Part shown: positions 49,577 to 59,077 of the stretch, in pieces
Numbering within the stretch: the stretch's first letter is position 1
Layout: the number at the start of each line of letters is the position of its first letter
Notes under the pieces: generated by a model
What the model saw: only the letters and a program-made list of their open reading frames with translations
What the model was told of the DNA's origin: nothing
Databases searched by the model: none
Source of the DNA: Pseudomonas brenneri
Lineage (GTDB): Bacteria > Pseudomonadota > Gammaproteobacteria > Pseudomonadales > Pseudomonadaceae
Assembly (NCBI RefSeq): GCF_007858285.1
Contig: NZ_VFIL01000002.1
Coordinates: 310,001 to 374,000, forward strand
DNA length: 64,000 nt
Direction of reading: 5' to 3'
Position numbers and translations under genes: made by a program

Positions 49577-51595
49577 TTAGAAGGTCGTGCGCAGGCCCAC
49601 TTGCACACTACGCCCCGGAGCCGGCGCAATATCGCGCAGGATCGAGCTGGCATAACGCACGGTCTGGTTGGTCAGGTTCTCGCCATTGACGAACGCCAGC
49701 CATTGGCTGCCTCCCAGGTTGAAGCGATAACCGGCGCTGGCGCCCAAGGTGGTGTAGCCGTCGGTTCCGCTTTCGTTGCGCGGTACACGGCCCTGGCCGG
49801 TAGCGTGCTCGACATCAATGCGCGCCTGCCAGCGGTCCAGTTCCCACAACAAACCGCTGTTCAAGCGCAGTGGGGCGATGCGCGGCAAGGCTTCGCCGGT
49901 ATCCAGGTTGGTGGCGCGGGTGTAGTCGCCCGACAGCTCCAGGGCGAATTTGCCGTAGGCGCCTTCGCCGAGTTTCCAGTGGTCCTGGGCTTCGAAGCCG
50001 ACGAAACGTGCGCGCACGCCCGAGTAGGTGTACTCCGGGATACCATCGGCGTCTTCTTCGCCCTCATCATTCAAGGTGCGGCCGCTGTTCAGCAGGCCGA
50101 TGTAATTGGAGAAGTGGCTGTAGAACACGCCGAAGCTGCCCTTATGGGTGCCATTGTCAAAGCGCAGGGCCAGGTCGCTGGCTACCGCTTTTTCCTTCGA
50201 CAGCTTGGCATCGCCCACTTCATAGGTACCGGTGGCGACGTGGGCGCCGTTGGCATACAGCTCGTAGAAGGTCGGCGCGCGCTCGGTGTAGCCCAGGGTC
50301 GCGGCCAGCGACCAGATGGGCGTCAGCGTATACACCGCGCCCGACGACAGGCTGCCGGCGGTGAAGCTGCTGGAGCTGTTGGCCTTGGCGAAACGCTCGT
50401 TGCCCTTGCCGTCCGGGTCGACGGTGGTGTGTTCCAGGCGTGCGCCCAGGCTGAGTTTCAGGCGCTCGGTGGCCTGCATTTCTTCGAGGATAAACAGCGC
50501 GCCAGCATGGGTATCGGTCTGTGGGACGAAGGCTTCTTCGCCCAATGCCGAGAATTCACTGCGGCTGACCTGCGCGCCGACAATGCCGTCGAACGGCCCC
50601 AAAGGTTGGTGCCGTGCTTCGACACGGGCTTCATAGCCTTTGTTCTTGAAGGTGGTACCGGTTTCGCCGCCTTCGATTTCGCGGTGTTCGTAATCGGTGT
50701 AGCCGGCATCGAGTTTCACCGAGGTAAACGGGCCTTGCAGGTTACGAATCTCGGACGCGAAGGCGTAGTGCTCCTGCTGCATGCGGATGCGCACGTCCTG
50801 TTCGGCGGGCGAGCCGTAGTTGCTGTCGGAGTTGCTGTAGGACAGCCCGGCGTAACCATCGTCCCACGTGTAGGAGCTGCCCACCGCGCCGCTGTCCTGG
50901 CGCCCGTTGCTGTTGCCCAGGCGGCCATTTTTACCGGGGCCATTTTCGCTTTCCGGGGCATGGCGGCTGCGGGCAAAGCCTGGGATTTTCAGGTCATTGA
51001 ACTCGCGGGCGCTGGCATCCAGGTGCAGGGCGAAGGTGCCGTTGCCGGCCTCCAGCTTGCCGGCGCTGCTGCGGGTGGTGTCGGCGCCGCCGTAGCGCAG
51101 TTCACCGGCACCGTGGATGCCTTCGATGGCTTCGGTGGGGATGCGGTTGTCGAAGGTGTTGACCACGCCACCGATGGCGCTGCCGCCATACAGCAAGGCG
51201 GCCGGGCCACGCACGATCTCGATGCGCTCGACGTTGACCGGGTCCAGCGGCACCGCATGGTCATAGGACAGCGACGAGGCGTCCAGCGCGCCCACGCCAT
51301 TGCGCAGGATACGAATGCGGTCGCCGTCCTGGCCACGGATGATCGGGCGGCTGGCGCCTGGGCCGAAGTACGACGACGACACGCCAGGCTGTTTGTTCAG
51401 GGTCTCGCCGAGGCTGCCTTTTTGTTGCAGGGTCAGGTCGTCGCCTTCCAGCACCGTCGTGGGCGAGGCCAGTTGCTGGCTGCCCAATGGGTTGCCGGTG
51501 ATGACTTGGGGTTGCAGTTCCAGGGCGTGGGCCTGGGAGCCGATCAACAGGGCAGCGGCCAGCGGGGTCAGGCGCCAGAGAGGGGAGAGGGACAT
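49577..51595 (-). CDS. ZnuD-like TonB-dependent receptor
   Basis: A 672-residue outer-membrane receptor. Signal peptide to about residue 25, a plug domain with [16 protein letters not shown] and [16 protein letters not shown], then a 22-strand barrel ending in [10 protein letters not shown] His- and Asp-containing loop and the plug wording resemble ZnuD-type zinc receptors. The promoter carries a Zur-box-like palindrome (51637-51649), which supports zinc uptake. Substrate assignment is inferred from both lines of evidence; copper or another metal remains possible. Confidence 0.88.
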   Translation of the reverse strand: MSLSPLWRLTPLAAALLIGSQAHALELQPQVITGNPLGSQQLASPTTVLEGDDLTLQQKGSLGETLNKQPGVSSSYFGPGASRPIIRGQDGDRIRILRNGVGALDASSLSYDHAVPLDPVNVERIEIVRGPAALLYGGSAIGGVVNTFDNRIPTEAIEGIHGAGELRYGGADTTRSSAGKLEAGNGTFALHLDASAREFNDLKIPGFARSRHAPESENGPGKNGRLGNSNGRQDSGAVGSSYTWDDGYAGLSYSNSDSNYGSPAEQDVRIRMQQEHYAFASEIRNLQGPFTSVKLDAGYTDYEHREIEGGETGTTFKNKGYEARVEARHQPLGPFDGIVGAQVSRSEFSALGEEAFVPQTDTHAGALFILEEMQATERLKLSLGARLEHTTVDPDGKGNERFAKANSSSSFTAGSLSSGAVYTLTPIWSLAATLGYTERAPTFYELYANGAHVATGTYEVGDAKLSKEKAVASDLALRFDNGTHKGSFGVFYSHFSNYIGLLNSGRTLNDEGEEDADGIPEYTYSGVRARFVGFEAQDHWKLGEGAYGKFALELSGDYTRATNLDTGEALPRIAPLRLNSGLLWELDRWQARIDVEHATGQGRVPRNESGTDGYTTLGASAGYRFNLGGSQWLAFVNGENLTNQTVRYASSILRDIAPAPGRSVQVGLRTTF

Positions 51596-51636
51596 CGGGA
51601 GGTTCCTTGGTAAAGCAAGAGAGTTGGATATTTATA

Positions 51637-51649
51637 GTTACAATATAAC
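51637..51649. promoter_or_regulatory. Zur box upstream of the TonB receptor
   Basis: GTTACAATATAAC matches the gammaproteobacterial Zur consensus GTTATANTATAAC with one substitution; the flanks AT to the left and ATC to the right also fit. It lies 42-54 bases upstream of the receptor start. Confidence 0.8.
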
Positions 51650-51690
51650 ATCTCTTTTCTGGCCGGGAGGTGGAACTTTCCATAAATCCT

Positions 51691-51788
51691 GTAGGAGCGA
51701 GCTTGCTCGCGAAAAAACTGAGCGCGCCGCGTTAAACCAGGTTTGGCGCGTTATCGTTGACGATTTTCGCGAGCAAGCTCGTTCCTAC
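51691..51788. repeat. REPIN upstream of the zinc receptor
   Basis: GTAGGAGCGAGCTTGCTCGC at 51691 and a complement with one change (GTTCCTAC) ending at 51788. The spacer contains AACGATAACGC in reverse orientation compared with the copy at 9593. Confidence 0.92.
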
Positions 51789-51890
51789 AGGGGGGCGGAG
51801 GTGGGGCTACAATCACGGCAATGCTTCCACCGGCCAGGCACCTCGGCTAAGGTGCGCGGCTTCTTCTTCAACTCTTGGCAAAGGCTTGGC

Positions 51891-52124
51891 ATGACCGCAC
51901 CGAACAACAACCCACTGCACGGCGTTACCCTGGAGCAGGTGCTCACCGCGCTGGTGGCGCACTACGAATGGGAAGGCCTTGCCGAGCGCATCGACATCCG
52001 CTGCTTCAAGAACGACCCGAGCATCAAGTCGAGCCTGACGTTCTTGCGCAAGACGCCGTGGGCGCGGGAGAAGGTCGAAGGGTTGTACGTCAAGCTGATG
52101 CGCACCAAACGCCCACTGGAATGA
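51891..52124 (+). CDS. VF530-family (DUF2132) small DNA-binding protein
   Basis: A 77-residue protein of the VF530 family: [39 protein letters not shown] and REKVEGLYV cover the whole fold. Family members have a helical DNA-binding fold of unknown function. Its stop codon overlaps the ATG of the next membrane-protein gene by four bases (ATGA). Confidence 0.9.
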   Translation: MTAPNNNPLHGVTLEQVLTALVAHYEWEGLAERIDIRCFKNDPSIKSSLTFLRKTPWAREKVEGLYVKLMRTKRPLE

Positions 52125-52744
52125 GGGCCTATGTGGCAGGGGCAGCCCTGGCCGGTTGGGCAGGCCTGGCGATTCAGCAGTACCTGATTGTCTATTCGCG
52201 CTGGATGGCCGATGCCAGCCTGTTAGGCGGCCTGGTGAATTTCTTCAGCTTCTTCACGGTGCTGACCAACACCCTGGCGGCAGTGGTGTTGAGTTATGCA
52301 CTGGTGAGTCGCCCTTCTGCCGGGCGCCGGTTTTTCCTGCGGCCAGCGGTCAGCAGTGGGATTGCGGTGAGCATTGTTGTGGTAGGCCTGGCGTACAGCT
52401 TGCTGCTGCGGCATTTGTGGAGCCCCGAGGGCTGGCAGTTTATCGCTGACGAATTGCTTCACGATGTGATGCCGCTGCTGTTCCTGGGCTACTGGTGGTT
52501 CTGGGTACCCAAGGGCACCTTGCGCCTCAAGCACATCGGCTACTGGGTGATTTACCCGCTGGTGTACTTCGTTTATGTGCTGCTGCGCGGGCATCTGCTG
52601 GGGCAGTACCCATATCCGTTTATTGATGTGGGGACGCTGGGTTATCCACAGGTGTTCATGAATGCCGGGGGGATATTGTTGGGGTTTGTGTGTGTGGCGT
52701 TGGCGCTAGTAGGGCTGGACAAGATCCTGAAGCGGGCAGCGTAA
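52121..52744 (+). CDS. Pr6Pr-family membrane protein
   Basis: A 207-residue integral membrane protein with about six segments. The pattern [31 protein letters not shown] and [17 protein letters not shown] matches the Pr6Pr family related to FAR-17a/AIG1-type hydrolases, whose conserved Thr/Asn and His residues (TNT, LLHD) are present. Bacterial function unknown. Ends at a REP hairpin that may terminate it. Confidence 0.82.
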   Translation: MRAYVAGAALAGWAGLAIQQYLIVYSRWMADASLLGGLVNFFSFFTVLTNTLAAVVLSYALVSRPSAGRRFFLRPAVSSGIAVSIVVVGLAYSLLLRHLWSPEGWQFIADELLHDVMPLLFLGYWWFWVPKGTLRLKHIGYWVIYPLVYFVYVLLRGHLLGQYPYPFIDVGTLGYPQVFMNAGGILLGFVCVALALVGLDKILKRAA

Positions 52745-52747
52745 AAC

Positions 52748-52775
52748 TGTGGGAGCAAGCAAGCCCGCTCCCACA
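52748..52775. repeat. Single REP hairpin between converging genes
   Basis: TGTGGGAGC and GCTCCCACA enclose a short centre (AAGCAAGCCC). It separates the converging Pr6Pr and siderophore-interacting-protein genes. Confidence 0.8.
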
Positions 52776-52780
52776 GGGTC

Positions 52781-53548
52781 TTATTCTTCGCTGCTGCCTT
52801 CGGCACGCCAGTAACCCACGGCCTTGACGAACTCATCGTTGAGTGTGTGCTCATCGAGCAGCACCCGCCGGACCTGGCGTGACAACTTGGTTTCTGTCGC
52901 GACCCAGGCATACAACGAACCTTGTGGAACCTGCAGTTCACGCACGGCGCCAAGCAAATCATCCCGGCCCCGCACTACCCAGATCACCTCTACATCCGCC
53001 GCACTGTCGAGTGCCTGTTGTTCATGCTCATCGGCAATCTCGATCACCGCCAGCACCTTGCACCCAGCCGGCAGTTCTTCCAGGCGCCGGGCAATGGCCG
53101 GGAGGGCGGTTTCGTCGCCGACCAGCAGGTAGCTGTCGAAGATATCCGGCACGATCATCGAACCGCGCGGGCCGGCAATGTGCAGGTGCTGGCCGGGCTT
53201 GGCCTGTTCGGCCCAGGTCGAGGCCGGGCCATCGCCGTGCAGGACGAAGTCGATATCCAACTCACCGCTGCCCAAGTCAATACGGCGCGGGGTGTAGTCA
53301 CGCATCGCCGGTTGCGGTCCCTCGCCCTTGACGCTGAAGGTTGGGCTTTCCAGGGCCGCCTGCTCGGCAGCATTCTGCGCGAACAGCAGCTTGATATGGT
53401 CATCGCTGCCCAGGCTGGCAAACCCGGCCAACTGCTCGCCACCCAGGGTGATGCGGCGCATGCGCGGGGTGATGTCGACCACGCGCAGCACCTCCAGGCG
53501 CCGGCGTTTGATCTCGTGGGTCACACGGTGAATGACAGGCGTACTCAT
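52781..53548 (-). CDS. Siderophore-interacting FAD-dependent ferric reductase (YqjH/ViuB-like)
   Basis: A 255-residue cytoplasmic flavoprotein that releases iron from ferri-siderophores by reduction. The FAD-binding RxYTxR motif is MRDYTPRR, the SIP NADPH-domain segment is LLVGDETALPAIARRLEE, and the C-terminus YAWVATETKLSR then KAVGYWRAEG is family-typical. It overlaps the PadR-like regulator gene by four bases, the same pairing as yqjI-yqjH in E. coli. Confidence 0.92.
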   Translation of the reverse strand: MSTPVIHRVTHEIKRRRLEVLRVVDITPRMRRITLGGEQLAGFASLGSDDHIKLLFAQNAAEQAALESPTFSVKGEGPQPAMRDYTPRRIDLGSGELDIDFVLHGDGPASTWAEQAKPGQHLHIAGPRGSMIVPDIFDSYLLVGDETALPAIARRLEELPAGCKVLAVIEIADEHEQQALDSAADVEVIWVVRGRDDLLGAVRELQVPQGSLYAWVATETKLSRQVRRVLLDEHTLNDEFVKAVGYWRAEGSSEE

Positions 53549-54123
53549 ACGTTTTTCCCCTGTACAGGTTGGACGGCCGGGCCATCCACAATGGCTTGGG
53601 CGGTACTGTTGAGCAGCGCCGCGACACGGGTGATTTCTTCCGGGCTCCAGCGCCCGTGGTGCAATTGCAGGGCATGGCGCAGGTTATGCACCGCCTCGTG
53701 GATTTCGGGTGGCCGGTCATGGCCGCGTAGCGAGCGTTTGCTCACATCAATGCGCATGCGCACACCGTCCAGGGCAATGGCTTGCTCTCTTAAGAACAGA
53801 CGTCCGGCGTCGGTGATTGTGTAGCGTTTTTTGCCACCTTCGGCATCGCCGGTGATCAATTCGCTCTCTTCAAGAAAGGTCAGGGTGGGGTAGATCACCC
53901 CGGGGCTGGGGCTGTAGGCACCGTCGAACAGGCCTTCGATCTGGCGGATCAGGTCGTAGCCGTGGCAAGGCTGTTCGGCAATCAGCGCGGGTAGCAGCAG
54001 CTTCAGGTCGCCAGGGGCGAAGACCCGTGGGCCTCGGCCGCCACGTTCGCGACCGGGGCGTTTTTCGAAGCCGTCGCGGCCATCACCGTGTTCTCGGTGG
54101 GAATGAGGGTCTCTCATCGTCAT
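53545..54123 (-). CDS. PadR-family regulator, YqjI-like
   Basis: A 192-residue transcription factor with a His/Arg/Gly-rich N-terminus (HSHREHGDGRDG) and a PadR winged helix (about 45-120) with HGYDLIRQIE and YSPSPGVIYPTLTFLEE. E. coli YqjI has a similar His-rich metal-binding end and represses yqjH. The start at 54123 has AGAGAG upstream; ATG at 54147 lies next to a palindrome and lacks a ribosome site. Co-translated with the ferric reductase. Nickel or iron sensing is inferred from the homologue. Confidence 0.85.
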   Translation of the reverse strand: MTMRDPHSHREHGDGRDGFEKRPGRERGGRGPRVFAPGDLKLLLPALIAEQPCHGYDLIRQIEGLFDGAYSPSPGVIYPTLTFLEESELITGDAEGGKKRYTITDAGRLFLREQAIALDGVRMRIDVSKRSLRGHDRPPEIHEAVHNLRHALQLHHGRWSPEEITRVAALLNSTAQAIVDGPAVQPVQGKNV

Positions 54124-54151
54124 GCTCTCTTTGTGTGATTTAGACATAACG

Positions 54152-54165
54152 TAAGATATATCTTA
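54152..54165. promoter_or_regulatory. Palindromic operator of the PadR-like regulator
   Basis: TAAGATATATCTTA is a perfect 14-base palindrome placed 29 bases upstream of the preferred start, where a promoter is expected. It suits dimeric PadR binding and autoregulation. Confidence 0.65.
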
Positions 54166-54617
54166 ATGCCTGGGTAGGCTTGCCCGACCAACGGTCATCA
54201 GCAGCAGAGCCATGGATGGATTCACAAATAACGTAATGCAAATTTACGTATTTCGGTTTATGGCCGTTAACTTGAGTAGGCGCTCTAATTTTGCTTCTGG
54301 TGCTCGATGGTTTAATTGGGGTTGTGGTATCGTTCTTACGGAATATTCAACTAATAAGTTGTATTGATAATCGTGTAGTCCAAATCTTACAGCTAGTGTT
54401 GAAGTTTTGGCAAAGTGCCATGTTTTTCCTGCGGTATATTTATTTATCGGCTACGAAGTTGTGGGAAGTGGATTGCATACTTGCATTCTAAGTTGGTGGA
54501 TTATTGCTCGGGTGTTGTGCTGCTCCTTCGCGGGCGGTAACGGCTCTCATTGTCAGTTGAGGTTAAGTCAACTTTCAGTGGTTCAATCCAATGCCCAAAA
54601 TGAAACAGGTATCGACC
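54166..54617. other. AT-rich upstream region of the CS1-type pilus operon
   Basis: These 452 bases are markedly richer in A and T than the rest of the window and hold no supported gene. A 6-base-arm inverted repeat, ACGTAA (54231-54236) facing TTACGT (54244-54249), may be a regulator site. The composition suggests a silenced or acquired control region. Confidence 0.6.
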
Positions 54618-55118
54618 ATGTTCAAGAAGTTTGCGATTGCTGCTCCCCTGGCTCTTATGGCACTGAGTTCCTCGGTAGTGTTTGCCGCCGGTGAGGCCAG
54701 CCATACCGTCAATCTCAAGGCAAATATCCCAACTACTGTGTTTCACGCCCAACCCCGTGACCCGAACTTCGGTCGGGACGAAACCATGAACTACAACTTG
54801 GTCAGCGGTGAGCTGACTCCTCTTACTGCTATCTACGACCTGAAAAACACCAACGGCTCGGTTCACGCCTACATCGAAGGTGGCCCGGCGGTGTTGTTCA
54901 ACGGTACCCCAGCGCAGAACATCCCACTGACCACCACCCTGCATGGCGTCACCCTGACCGGTACGCCAACCGAAGTGGTGAACGACGCTGATTCCACCCC
55001 AGGTGTCGGGGCGGAATTGCGCATCACGGCTGCCAAGCCTTCGGCCACCCAGCGTGGGGCGTACACCTCTGCTGTGGCGCTGGTGTTCGACGCGGTGCTG
55101 CCAACACCAGCACCTTGA
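54618..55118 (+). CDS. CS1-type fimbrial major subunit A
   Basis: A 166-residue secreted pilin: signal peptide to about residue 23 (SSSVVFAAGE), then a single Ig-like domain without the cysteine pair of classical pilins, as in CS1/CFA-I and cable pilins. The wording HTVNLKANIPTTVFHAQP and TMNYNLVSGELTPL matches the CS1 fimbrial family. The N-terminal VNLKANIP-type strand should be the donor strand. First in the operon and followed by a stem-loop, so it should be the most abundant subunit. ATG at 54618 gives the cleanest signal peptide. Confidence 0.9.
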   Translation: MFKKFAIAAPLALMALSSSVVFAAGEASHTVNLKANIPTTVFHAQPRDPNFGRDETMNYNLVSGELTPLTAIYDLKNTNGSVHAYIEGGPAVLFNGTPAQNIPLTTTLHGVTLTGTPTEVVNDADSTPGVGAELRITAAKPSATQRGAYTSAVALVFDAVLPTPAP

Positions 55119-55127
55119 TGGTGTGAG

Positions 55128-55156
55128 TGCCCGTAAGGCCTTTGTGCCTGCGGGCA
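55128..55156 (+). promoter_or_regulatory. Intercistronic stem-loop after major subunit A
   Basis: TGCCCGTAAGGCC and GTGCCTGCGGGCA form a stem with a small bulge and a T-rich loop. No T-run follows. Such structures often protect the 3' end of the major pilin message from decay, raising pilin over usher. Confidence 0.6.
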
Positions 55157-55236
55157 TTTGCGTTCAGGCCGGCTGATTTTCCCCAGTGGCTGGCCTGGTT
55201 TTCATCTTGTCTCTTGGCCCTCAGAGTATTTCTTTC

Positions 55237-57756
55237 ATGTTCCCGATGATGCCCATCGCGATTGCGCTTGCGCTTTTGGTGTGTACGAGTGCCTTGGCCG
55301 CGCCGACGCTCGGCGCTGTGACGTCGACCAACCTGCTGACCCAGGCCCAGGGTTTGCCTGCCGGGTTCAGTGATCATTTTTTCGACGTGCCACTGGCGGT
55401 ACGGGTTGAGCTGGATCAGCAACTGTTGGGGGAGGCGCTGATTGTCTTGTCGCAGGATGAGCGTGTGACCCTGCTGGAATTTACCGATCCAGGCGAGAGC
55501 AAGGTTCCTGCCGCGACGCGCGATACCTGGCAGTCGGCGCTGGAAAAGGGCATAGCCCTTGGTTCGTGTACCCAGTCCTGCCCGCAGCAACTGGTATCCA
55601 TGCACTACAACCTTGAAAACTCCCAGCTGTCGATCATCACCCAAAACGTCGAACACGCCAGTGACGCCCCGCGCTACTACCCACAGCCCGATGGCGGCAG
55701 CCGTGGCTTGATCATCAACAACCAGCTCAACCTCAACGGCGGTCAGGACGAAGACCTGGGCGGACGTTACGGTTTGCAGGCCAGCGCCAGCCTGGGCAAC
55801 TGGACCCAAGTGTTCAACCTGCAACTGGCTCGCCAGAGTGGCGACGAAGAACAACTGCGCCACGCGATCCACGAGCTGTATACCCAGCGTGAACTGGAAG
55901 GCCAGTTTCTGCGCCTGGGCCATTTCACCCCCAATTCCGATGGCCTGACGCGTCAGTTACGCAGCTTTGGTACCAGCCCCGATACGGCCCTGGGCGTCAT
56001 GTATGGCAGCTCTGACAGCCTGGCCATCAACAATGCCAAGGCCAGTGTTTACCCGATCTACGTCACTGCCAATCGCCAGGCCGCCGTGGAGATTTACCGC
56101 AATGGCCTGTTGATCAATACCCAGGCCGTGTCGGCCGGTTTGCAGACGTTGGACACGCGCCCCTTGCCTGGCGGTATCTACGAAGTAGAAGTGCGCCTGG
56201 TGGAAGACGGCCTGACCGTCAGCACCACCCAGGAACTGGTCTACAAACCCAGTAACTGGCGCAACGTCGATGACCGCTGGCGCTATAACGTATTCGCCGG
56301 GCGTGAAACCAAGTTGTTCAGCAACTGGGACGAACAGTCCACAGGTGCAATGACCGCCGGCGCTTCCGTCAACTACCTGGTGCACCCACGGGTGATTCTC
56401 GGCCTGTCGGCACGCGAAGTGCGCGAGCAACTGCAATATGGCGGCTCGGTCGACTGGACCGTTGCCAACAACACCAGCCTTTACACCAACCTCTATCAGA
56501 CCAAGGAACACGGCACCGGCATGGACCTGCAGGGGCTCTATACCTTCGGCGCCACCAACCTGGTATTGAGCCATAACCGCAGCTGGCTCGACACCCGCGA
56601 CACCTACGAAACCCTGCCCGACGGTACACGCCTGCGGCGCAATACCTTCGTGGGCCAAACCAGCAACTCGGCGGTCTCCGTCAACCATCGGGTCGATGCG
56701 AAAAATTCGTGGAACCTGCGACTCTCCCACAGCGAAGGCAACGCCGAAGGTGCCGGGCTGGACCTGGGCTGGAGCCGCCGCGACACTGTGATGGGCAGCG
56801 ATGCCAATTGGCGTTTCTCGGTGTTCGATCGTCCCGGTAACGCCGGTACCGATGATCAGCGCAACCGTGGCGTCGATATCAGCTTGAGCCTGGCCCTGGG
56901 GAGTGATGGCCGGCAGATTTCCGGCAGCATCGGCACCCGTACTGCCCGTGATGGCGGTCGCGACAACAACGCTTCGGTCACCTACCGCCAGGACCTCACC
57001 GACCACCTGTTGCAAAGCGTCTCGGTTACGGCGATCACCGACACCTATGGCGCCGGTTTGTCGAGCATGGCCAGTTTCGACACCGACGTTGTCAGCGGTG
57101 ATGGTTTTGTCCAGCGCAGTTCGTTCAACGGCAACTTCACCGGTGGTTTGAACCTGCACAGCACCTTTGTTGCCGGCGCCGACAAGATGCTGCTGACCAG
57201 CCAGTACCAGAGCAATGGCGCGGGCATGATCATCGATGTCGAAACCGATCTGGACAGCCTTGCCCTGCGGGCCGATGACTTCAACGGCGGCGGTGCGCTG
57301 CTGCGACCGGGGCGCAACTTTGTGCCGGTGTCGGCCTACAAGAGCAGCACCGTCAACTTCGACTTTGAAGGCAACCACCCACCGGCCGCGAACATCCAGC
57401 CGGCGCGCACCACCTATCACCTGAACAAGGGCGGGGTGGACTACCGGAAAATCACCGTGATGAAAACCGTCAGCGTGCTCGGGCGCCTGCTCGATGCCCA
57501 AGGGCAGCCGCTCAAGGGGCACCACGTGATCAACCACGCCAGCCGTGGGGTGAGCGAAGTGGATGGGTTCTTCTCCATGGAAATGAGCGCCAGTTCACCG
57601 ACCCTGGAAGTGCGATACCAGAACCAGTTGCTCTGCCAGTTCCGCCTGGATCCGGCCACGACCGCCAATGAAAACGACGTGCTGATGATCGGTGACCTGC
57701 GCTGCACACCGGACACCCTGGCTGAAAACACTTCCAGCACTCAGAGCGCCGGTTAA
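55237..57756 (+). CDS. CS1-type outer-membrane usher (TcfC/CooC family)
   Basis: An 839-residue usher of the alternate chaperone-usher (alpha) class, clearly different from the FimD/PapC-type usher at 630. Signal peptide MPIAIALALLVCTSALAAP; N-terminal domain; a TcfC E-set-like region (YPIYVTANRQAAVEIYRNG, PLPGGIYEVEVRLVEDG) and a large barrel; C-terminal domain with a cysteine pair (QLLCQFRL, DLRCTPD). The ATG at 55237 gives a normal signal peptide; a GTG at 55186 would extend it. The final 30 codons recur as a fragment at 60398. Confidence 0.9.
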   Translation: MFPMMPIAIALALLVCTSALAAPTLGAVTSTNLLTQAQGLPAGFSDHFFDVPLAVRVELDQQLLGEALIVLSQDERVTLLEFTDPGESKVPAATRDTWQSALEKGIALGSCTQSCPQQLVSMHYNLENSQLSIITQNVEHASDAPRYYPQPDGGSRGLIINNQLNLNGGQDEDLGGRYGLQASASLGNWTQVFNLQLARQSGDEEQLRHAIHELYTQRELEGQFLRLGHFTPNSDGLTRQLRSFGTSPDTALGVMYGSSDSLAINNAKASVYPIYVTANRQAAVEIYRNGLLINTQAVSAGLQTLDTRPLPGGIYEVEVRLVEDGLTVSTTQELVYKPSNWRNVDDRWRYNVFAGRETKLFSNWDEQSTGAMTAGASVNYLVHPRVILGLSAREVREQLQYGGSVDWTVANNTSLYTNLYQTKEHGTGMDLQGLYTFGATNLVLSHNRSWLDTRDTYETLPDGTRLRRNTFVGQTSNSAVSVNHRVDAKNSWNLRLSHSEGNAEGAGLDLGWSRRDTVMGSDANWRFSVFDRPGNAGTDDQRNRGVDISLSLALGSDGRQISGSIGTRTARDGGRDNNASVTYRQDLTDHLLQSVSVTAITDTYGAGLSSMASFDTDVVSGDGFVQRSSFNGNFTGGLNLHSTFVAGADKMLLTSQYQSNGAGMIIDVETDLDSLALRADDFNGGGALLRPGRNFVPVSAYKSSTVNFDFEGNHPPAANIQPARTTYHLNKGGVDYRKITVMKTVSVLGRLLDAQGQPLKGHHVINHASRGVSEVDGFFSMEMSASSPTLEVRYQNQLLCQFRLDPATTANENDVLMIGDLRCTPDTLAENTSSTQSAG

Positions 57757-57761
57757 GTGCA

Positions 57762-59003
57762 ATGACGAGACTCTTCACGATGAAACGCGTCAAGACATTG
57801 ATCATACAGATGGGGGCGGCGCTGTTGTTCAGTTCGTCGGCGCAGGCTGCGGTTCAGGAGATCCGGGCGACGTTTGTCCCGGATCCGTCTAACCCGATGG
57901 TCAACCGCTTTGAGAATAAAACGCCCCAAGCGGGTGTCTGCGCCTCCTTCATGCCTGCACGTTGCAAGGCGTTGGGTATTTTCAGCCTGAGGCTTCCAGA
58001 GCTTTCGTTCGTTACCGAGCAGGCGATTGAAGCTAATCATGAAAACCCGCGGCAGGGTTTCATGCTCACCCTGCCTTCAGATTGGCGGGATGTGGAGGTG
58101 CGCAACAGCCTAGGTGAGACGGAAGTCGTCCAGATACGCATTGCCGGTATCGGTGGTAGTTGGAACCTTTCTCGTCCACCCGGGGTGAGTGCCTGGGCCC
58201 GGCCTGGGGCTACCTGGCAATCAATGTGGCAATCGGCTCCCGCCCCCTGCATGAGTACCAATTTCATGTTGGCGGGTGCCTCTTTTGCCCAGTTTTTCTG
58301 GCTGGTACCCGAGGGTGCCGGGGCTTGCGCAAGAACGCCGTCGGTGACGATTCCTTACTTCCGTTGGAGTGGCATTGACTATGTGTATGAACTGCGTACC
58401 CCCAACCCGCTGAATATGCGCGCCGGTGAGTACCGTGGCTCGCTGTCTTATTCCATTGGGCGGGGGATGGACTTTGATATGGGGGATGTGCTGATCCCCA
58501 GCATCAACACGGTAGCCCTCAACTTTGTCCTGAGCGTGGAACACGCGCTCAAGGTCGATATTCCGCCCGGCGGCAATCGTATCGAGTTACTCCCCGAAGG
58601 CGGCTGGCAAGCCTGGCTTGATCGGGGGCGTACGCCGACCCGGCTGTACCGCGACCAGACCTTTCGTATCGCCGCCAGTTCACGGTTCAAGATGCAGTTG
58701 GAGTGCTCGATTGTCATGGGCAACACCTGTGGCTTGCGCAACGGCACGGGCGATGAAGTGCCGGTGCAGGTGGCCGTGACCCTGCCCGGCGGCATCGACG
58801 GCCAGGACGACCAGGCGGTGCGCAAACGCCCCCTGCGGCTGGATGGCACGGGCACTGAGTTGTTCCAGCCGCTGTTTTACGTGAATGACCGCCCCGGCAC
58901 CCTGCACTTTGAAGTGCTCAGTGATGACATGCGCGAGATGCTCAGCCGGCCAGGCAGTACCTATTCGGGCGTGGTGACCGTGGGCTGGGACTCCGAGGTC
59001 TAG
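57762..59003 (+). CDS. CfaE/CblD-type pilus tip adhesin 1
   Basis: A 413-residue two-domain tip protein. A signal peptide (LLFSSSAQAA) is followed by an N-terminal adhesin domain (about 30-250) and a C-terminal pilin domain (about 255-413) with a cysteine pair (LECSIVMGNTC) and the ending VVTVGWDSEV. In CS1/CFA-I systems such proteins start fibre assembly and bind host sugars. It begins five bases after the usher. The pilin domain is almost identical to that of tip adhesin 2 while the N-terminal domain is only about half identical. An alternative ATG lies at 57780. Confidence 0.9.
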   Translation: MTRLFTMKRVKTLIIQMGAALLFSSSAQAAVQEIRATFVPDPSNPMVNRFENKTPQAGVCASFMPARCKALGIFSLRLPELSFVTEQAIEANHENPRQGFMLTLPSDWRDVEVRNSLGETEVVQIRIAGIGGSWNLSRPPGVSAWARPGATWQSMWQSAPAPCMSTNFMLAGASFAQFFWLVPEGAGACARTPSVTIPYFRWSGIDYVYELRTPNPLNMRAGEYRGSLSYSIGRGMDFDMGDVLIPSINTVALNFVLSVEHALKVDIPPGGNRIELLPEGGWQAWLDRGRTPTRLYRDQTFRIAASSRFKMQLECSIVMGNTCGLRNGTGDEVPVQVAVTLPGGIDGQDDQAVRKRPLRLDGTGTELFQPLFYVNDRPGTLHFEVLSDDMREMLSRPGSTYSGVVTVGWDSEV

Positions 59004-59077
59004 GCCGGCCCTACAACACCGGCGGCCGGGTACTTTTGCCCAGGCGCGCCGCGTTCAATCAATGAGGTGAAGTAAAC

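Noticed and set aside
54291..54491. A 66-codon hydrophobic frame upstream of the CS1 pilus operon
   Set aside because: The region is AT-rich, has no ribosome site and no family resemblance; hydrophobicity is expected from its base composition.
55186..55236. GTG start extending the CS1 usher by 17 residues
   Set aside because: The longer form adds a second hydrophobic stretch in front of a normal signal peptide and has no better ribosome site.
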